NCBI GenBank assembly: GCA_017979445.1
Contig: CM030707.1
Coordinates: 17,373,086 to 17,437,085 of the forward strand
Length of the DNA: 64,000 nucleotides
Direction: 5' to 3'
Source: Akebia trifoliata
Lineage: Eukaryota > Streptophyta > Magnoliopsida > Ranunculales > Lardizabalaceae
Of this stretch, positions 60,548 through 64,000 are shown in pieces (position 1 is the stretch's first letter; each line of letters opens with the position of its first letter). The notes under the pieces are model-generated. The model searched no databases. It was given only the letters and a program-made list of their open reading frames with translations, and was not told where the DNA came from. A program made the translations under genes and the position numbers.

Positions 60548-63500
60548 GGGTCAGGTTCAACAGCAAAAGTTTTATCTTATATGGGCTAAAAGTTTTGGAA
60601 TGGGCTGATTTTTTTGTGAGGAGATCATCCTCACAAAAAATCAGCCCATTCCCAAACTTCTAACCCCATCAAAAGTGGTTTATAAACCGATGCTTCACTA
60701 TACTTACTTGTAATGAAATCTCTTTTGCTTGTAAAAAAAACAGAAAAAGAAGTAATAGTATCATTGTACCCCCTCCCCCCCCCCCCCTCTCTCTCCTCTC
60801 ATATATGCAAATTGTAGTTATTACCTTGTCGTCTCACATACTTATTTTTTTAGTTTCTTCACTTGGTTTTGATATTCCATTTGTGTTGTGCAGCTTTAAG
60901 GAGTCAATACTTAAATTGACGTGGCATAATGACGTACAGGTACTATCTTATGCTGTGTAATTTCCCTCTTGAAATCCTGTCTGTGGTTTTACATTTATCT
61001 GTTTTGTATTTGCTATCTTTATTTTGCAGTCCATTTTGAAATGTTGACATATTAATGTCTCTTCCCGTTAACAATGCTAGTATGACCTTATTCTGTTCAA
61101 ATCGGTCTTCTTGTGCATGTGCATTACCTGACTTTAATGAACATTTAAATCAATCCTTGTGGAACTTGGCTTGTCCTCCATCTTCCTGCTTGTTCTGGAC
61201 ATGTTTATTTCCTAAATAGTATATTCCTTGGTGTGAAAATATGCATATCTTGTTTTAATCTCAAACATCCTCCTAGACATGTCAGGTTGCATATTAAACC
61301 TTGTACAGTTGACCTTTAGTTTAACTAGGAGTGTATTACTCTTCATCCTTTTAAATATAAGAAGATGGTTCAACATTCTTATCAACAACAATAACAAAAG
61401 AAATAAACCTGCTGTTTTCATCAGTGTTTTCAGTCCTCTTTAAGTTCTGGCAAGGGGGAATGTGACATGGATCCCGCCTTAGTGATTCACATATGATCTT
61501 CCTTCGCCTGTTGTGTGTGTGTTTTGTAATAACTATAATAATTACAAGTCCTTCACCAGGAAGTAGGCACATATTAACTGGCTTGCCTTATGTTGAGTGT
61601 ATATTTTCCTCCACTCTCGGGTGTATCATACCCCAGTTAAGTTCTGTGACCCTCTTATATTCATATTTCTCCTCTCTAGCAGATCGGTCTTTTGGAGTAG
61701 TTGGTTGGTTAACATGGTATCAGAGCTCTAGGTTTGTATAGGTCACAGGTTCTATTCTTTCCACCCTTATGGGTGAGGGTGAGTGTTGACTGTTGAGTGT
61801 ATATTTTCCGTCCACTCTCGATTGTCTCATACCCCAGTTAAGCCCCAGGTGTGTCATACCCTGGTTAAGCCCGTGACCTTCTTATATTCATGGTTCTCCC
61901 CCTCTCCAACAGATTGGTCTTTTGGAGTAGTTGGTTGGTTAACACCTTACAGTTATAATTTCTGGATTTAATTTTTTATTTTATCATTTAAATGATCACT
62001 GTTAACTTTTCATATAATGAAATATGCTAAGTTGCTGCTCATGCTCATAAATATTGAAAAGCTAAGAAGTCAAGTCATTCAGACTTAAAAACTAATAGTA
62101 TCAGCAGCTCAGCCATGAATATCACCATTTGGTATCTATAACTTTCTGAATAAATCCTGTGAAGGCTGCGAAGCCTAGCCTTTAATTTGATCTCTTTTAG
62201 ATGTAAGTTTATAGTCTATGCGGAACTGTTTTATCTTTGGCATCTCAGATAGAAATAGTGTAGTAAATCCTGTGAAAGCTGCAAAGCCTAGTCTTTCATG
62301 AGAGAGAGGTTGCACTTGCTTTTATAATAATGGATATATTCTATATGTAGACATTATTTATCTGGGGATGGTTATTACCTCTAGCAAGACATTTGAATTT
62401 GTGATTTTGTATTGTCTTGATTCTTCTTGCCTGAGCACGAGACTTACTACACATTAAAGGTGGGGAACATTTCAGATGTTCAACTGTTATGGTTCTTTTC
62501 TGGCTTTACGCGTCTCTACATTTTATTTCTGGATTTAGATCACTGGTTTATTCTTTTTTCTATGATAAATATTTTACAACAAGGCAATGATATTTGTTGA
62601 TTGTTCTGCAACTTGTATAAGATCGGTTTTAATGATTCATTTGTTTTATTCTAAGTCACCACTGATCAGGAACCTCAAGTTTGTATTAAGTATGATGATT
62701 TTAGTTTCAAAATTTATGCTTAACAGGTCCACCAAATTGCACGGAATTTCCGAGACAAATGGATTCCTCGAGCCTTTAGAAGAATTAGCTACTCAGACAG
62801 GGATGATATTAAGTTGGAAGTGCCAAGTGGCCCGGACTCCAATTGGTCTTCAACGTCATATAAACGATGGCATGATCAGGGTGCAAGGTCCACAGAAGCT
62901 ATTGACTGTGTTCGTCAAGCAGTGCTTGGAGCAACTCCGCTCGACACTGATAACCAACAGGGCAGTCCTCGATCTTCCTTGGCTGGTTGTGCAACAAATG
63001 GAGCAAAGACACGCAAGCGTAAAAGCCGGTGGGATCAACCTACTGAGAACCCAGATCAACTATCACCGGAGCTCATGGAGGACAAAAAGATGAGACATAA
63101 ACTGGACCCCAATACACAACAGCCTAAGATCGATGAGGAAGAAAAGATTTGCAATGGCTGTGATAGCACTCCTTCTCAGCAAGCTGAAAATGGTTCTAGC
63201 GTTGATGTAATGCAGTGCATCCACGAAGATGCACCTCCCGGGTTTCCATCTCTGCTCAACAGCCCTCCTGTTCCATCTGATACTTTGGCGACTATTACGG
63301 TTAATCTTCCCTCACAACAAAACCACCATAGAAGTGATGCTTCTGAAGTCGTTACAGGGTGTCTTCAAGGGAGGTACCTTTCTCACTTGCCCGTCTCGTA
63401 TGGAATTCCATTATCCTTTGTGGAACAGTTGGGGACTCCCCATGAAGAAACAGTGGACGGTTGGTGTGTCGCACCTGCCATACCTTTCCATCCTTTTCCG

Positions 63501-63956
63501 CCTTTACCTCCATTTCCACGCAACAAAAGTAACGGCCCGCCATCATCATCTGCTATGATGACGAACGGACGTAGAGAAGAGGTGCAACGGGACAGCCGCT
63601 GTCCTTCATCCCATGAAGGGGATCCAAGCACATCAGGGTCAAGGCCACCAGATGGGTCACCTTCTAGAGCTAACAACCAACATATGGTCGAGAGAATGAG
63701 GTGTACATCGGGTAGTATGGGGAGGAGGCAGTTCAGGCAGCAGAATTGGAATAATGTGAAGTGTCCTCCTCCATGGGTTCGGAGAAGGAATGGGTTTGGA
63801 TTCAGGGCAAAAAACTCAAGAAGTGGAGTATATAATGTAGGTTTAGGAAGTGTAGAAAATGAGAGCAGAAGTTTTTGTTCAGAAGGTTTAAGTGTTGGAG
63901 GCGATAATGTTAGCTCTACTTTCTATCAACCTCCACGACGCCAATTCGATCGTTGA
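43360..63956 (+). CDS. ASHH2: Histone H3K36 methyltransferase ASHH2 / SDG8 / EFS
   Basis: Seventeen phase-consistent coding exons: 43360-46117, 46242-46464, 47548-47714, 47819-47898, 49339-49470, 49560-49676, 49879-49971, 51485-51562, 52665-52721, 54684-55497, 55582-55637, 56046-56125, 56251-56333, 56448-56527, 59802-59881, 60894-60939 and 62727-63956 (stop). The protein is 2057 aa (Arabidopsis about 1800). Order: long low-complexity N-terminus (1-919); CW zinc finger, residues about 963-1012, with [11 protein letters not shown] and a later W-T-C, which reads H3K4 methylation; AWS 1077-1120 (nine Cys); SET 1121-1250 with NHSCDPNC (1205-1212) and FDYNY (1241-1245); post-[13 protein letters not shown] (about 1256-1265); a helical region over exons 11-16 ending in [29 protein letters not shown], resembling a TFIIS N-terminal-like fold; and a Pro/Arg-rich tail. 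The family deposits H3K36me2/3 in transcribed genes and controls flowering, branching and defence. All catalytic motifs look intact. Only 44 bp of 3' UTR is in the window. Confidence 0.96.
43870..44592 (+). repeat. In-frame tandem repeat in ASHH2 exon 1 (3 copies of about 80 codons)
   Basis: Repeat starts are aligned on the Lys codon at 43909, 44149 and 44392, giving periods of 240 and 243 bp; the third copy ends near 44590. Each copy reads K-C-(S/T)-x-P...DTKNV...TDSLG...DEK...GT(L)xGSKTQT.DL..N.CN...G.PNIAS. It encodes roughly residues 171-411 in the disordered N-terminal region. Codon-level similarity is high, so the expansion is fairly recent. Confidence 0.93.
48180..49130. other. Unclassified repeat-like stretch in ASHH2 intron 4
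   Basis: Intron 4 is 1.44 kb. Most of it (48180-49130) has a base composition less T-rich than neighbouring introns, and longer broken frames on the minus strand, suggesting inserted DNA. I could not assign it to a family. Confidence 0.3.
53085..53150 (+). mobile_element. Possible SINE scrap in ASHH2 intron 9
   Basis: TAGCTAAGTGGCAAGA (A-box-like) is followed 12 nt later by GTTCAAACCCC (B-box-like) and an A tract near 53142. Short, and no target duplication seen. The rest of intron 9 (52722-54683) holds unclassified GC-richer repeats around 53690-53900 and 54150-54330. Confidence 0.35.
54927..55283 (+). repeat. 20-residue tandem repeat in ASHH2 exon 10 (about six units)
   Basis: Units start at 54927, 54987, 55044, 55104, 55164 and 55224: exactly 60 bp apart except one 57-bp step. 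Consensus (V/I)Q(P/S)LE(I/M)SL..EDxM(N/G)KSxSx, with the last four units the clearest. It encodes a Ser/Glu-rich linker just after the post-SET motif. Confidence 0.9.
57440..58197 (-). pseudogene. hAT transposase C-terminal relic in ASHH2 intron 14
   Basis: Minus-strand reading gives [20 protein letters not shown] and [17 protein letters not shown] (58197-58080 region). Across a gap that looks like an intron, [13 protein letters not shown] and, after a frameshift, [20 protein letters not shown] and an acidic tail follow. This is the order of the hAT dimerisation region of plant hAT/DUF659-type transposases. It has frameshifts and stops, so it is not functional. Confidence 0.75.
58198..58319 (+). 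mobile_element. Diverged solo LTR of the TRIM family seen at 61591
   Basis: It starts TGTTGAG and ends CTTAACA. Internally it shares TCCACTCCCGGGTGT, ATCATGCCCCAGTT and GTGACCCTCTTATAT with the LTRs at 61591-61714 and 61791-61944. It abuts the hAT transposase relic. No 5-bp flanking duplication is visible. Confidence 0.55.
58690..59547 (+). mobile_element. 5'-truncated LINE (zf-RVT end) in ASHH2 intron 14
   Basis: The plus-strand translation has [24 protein letters not shown] text ([31 protein letters not shown]), the zinc-knuckle end of plant LINE ORF2. A region like [24 protein letters not shown] and an A-rich tail (59539-59549) follow. Frameshifts occur around 58880 and 59150. Same orientation as ASHH2. 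Confidence 0.85.
60130..60690. mobile_element. Three hairpin-element copies with (AT)n and (CA)n in ASHH2 intron 15
   Basis: Copy 1 (60130-60365) ends CTTTAGGGCCTCCGAACGCC, the complement of the GGGTGGTGTTCGAAGACCCT start at 30025. Copy 2 (60389-60503) follows an AT run and ends at a 38-bp CA run (60503-60540). Copy 3 (60541-60690) follows that. Copies 1 and 3 hold long palindromes: arms 60206-60250 with 60262-60303, and 60590-60622 with 60624-60660. No coding content. Confidence 0.7.
61591..61944 (+). mobile_element. Complete TRIM (miniature copia-type LTR retrotransposon) in ASHH2 intron 16
   Basis: LTR1 is 61591-61714 (124 bp) and LTR2 is 61791-61944 (154 bp). Both start TGTTGAGTGTATATTTTCC and end GGTTGGTTAACA. 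Directly after LTR1 is TGGTATCAGAGC (61715-61726), the primer-binding site for initiator tRNA-Met. The internal domain is only 76 bp, with no coding capacity, and ends in a G-rich stretch that may act as a polypurine tract. CCTTA duplicates flank the element (61586-61590 and 61945-61949). LTR2 is longer because an internal CATACCCCAGTTAAG-like block is duplicated. Same orientation as ASHH2. Confidence 0.95.
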
Positions 63957-64000
63957 TTGAAAGACAAAAAGTGTGTAGAGCGGCATGTTTTACTCTCTTA

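Overview
The window looks like nuclear DNA of a flowering plant, probably a eudicot. The genes are split by many GT-AG introns, some over 3 kb. Intergenic DNA is AT-rich. Decayed transposable elements are frequent, and all recognisable proteins belong to plant families. I cannot fix the species. Exon models below were built by hand by checking splice sites and reading-frame continuity; no alignment was run.

Layout: (1) 259-465, minus strand: first exon of an unidentified, possibly plastid-targeted protein that runs off the left edge. (2) 466-5261: intergenic, with two copies of one MITE family and a tRNA-derived SINE with a 19-bp target duplication. (3) 5262-19860, minus: a ubinuclein (UBN) gene, 13 coding exons, 778 aa, the H3.3-chaperone (HIRA complex) subunit. 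Its introns hold LINE debris, a 993-bp hAT-type element with a perfect 8-bp target duplication, a 194-bp tandem duplication and microsatellites. (4) 21552-28695, minus: farnesylcysteine lyase (FCLY), 4 exons, 495 aa, with a 5'-truncated LINE and a Mutator-type MITE in its introns. (5) 28696-about 42950: a gene-poor, AT-rich stretch with a SINE, a likely FCLY pseudogene scrap, a diverged ~320-bp tandem repeat, an antisense LINE, hairpin elements beside TA microsatellites, a probable solo LTR, and a tandem duplication just upstream of the next gene. (6) 43360-63956, plus: a full-length ASHH2/SDG8/EFS histone H3K36 methyltransferase gene, 17 coding exons, 2057 aa. Its last large introns carry a hAT transposase relic, a LINE relic, hairpin elements and a complete miniature LTR retrotransposon (TRIM).

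UBN and ASHH2 both act on chromatin in transcribed genes (H3.3 deposition; H3K36 methylation). They lie about 23 kb apart, transcribed away from each other, with FCLY (isoprenylcysteine salvage, linked to abscisic-acid signalling) between them. Nothing in the sequence shows that the proximity is functional.

I found no new enzymatic or defence system. The less ordinary observations are two periodic repeat expansions inside ASHH2, the palindromic element family repeatedly found beside simple repeats (including in an ASHH2 intron), the intact-ended TRIM and hAT insertions, and the FCLY pseudogene fragment.
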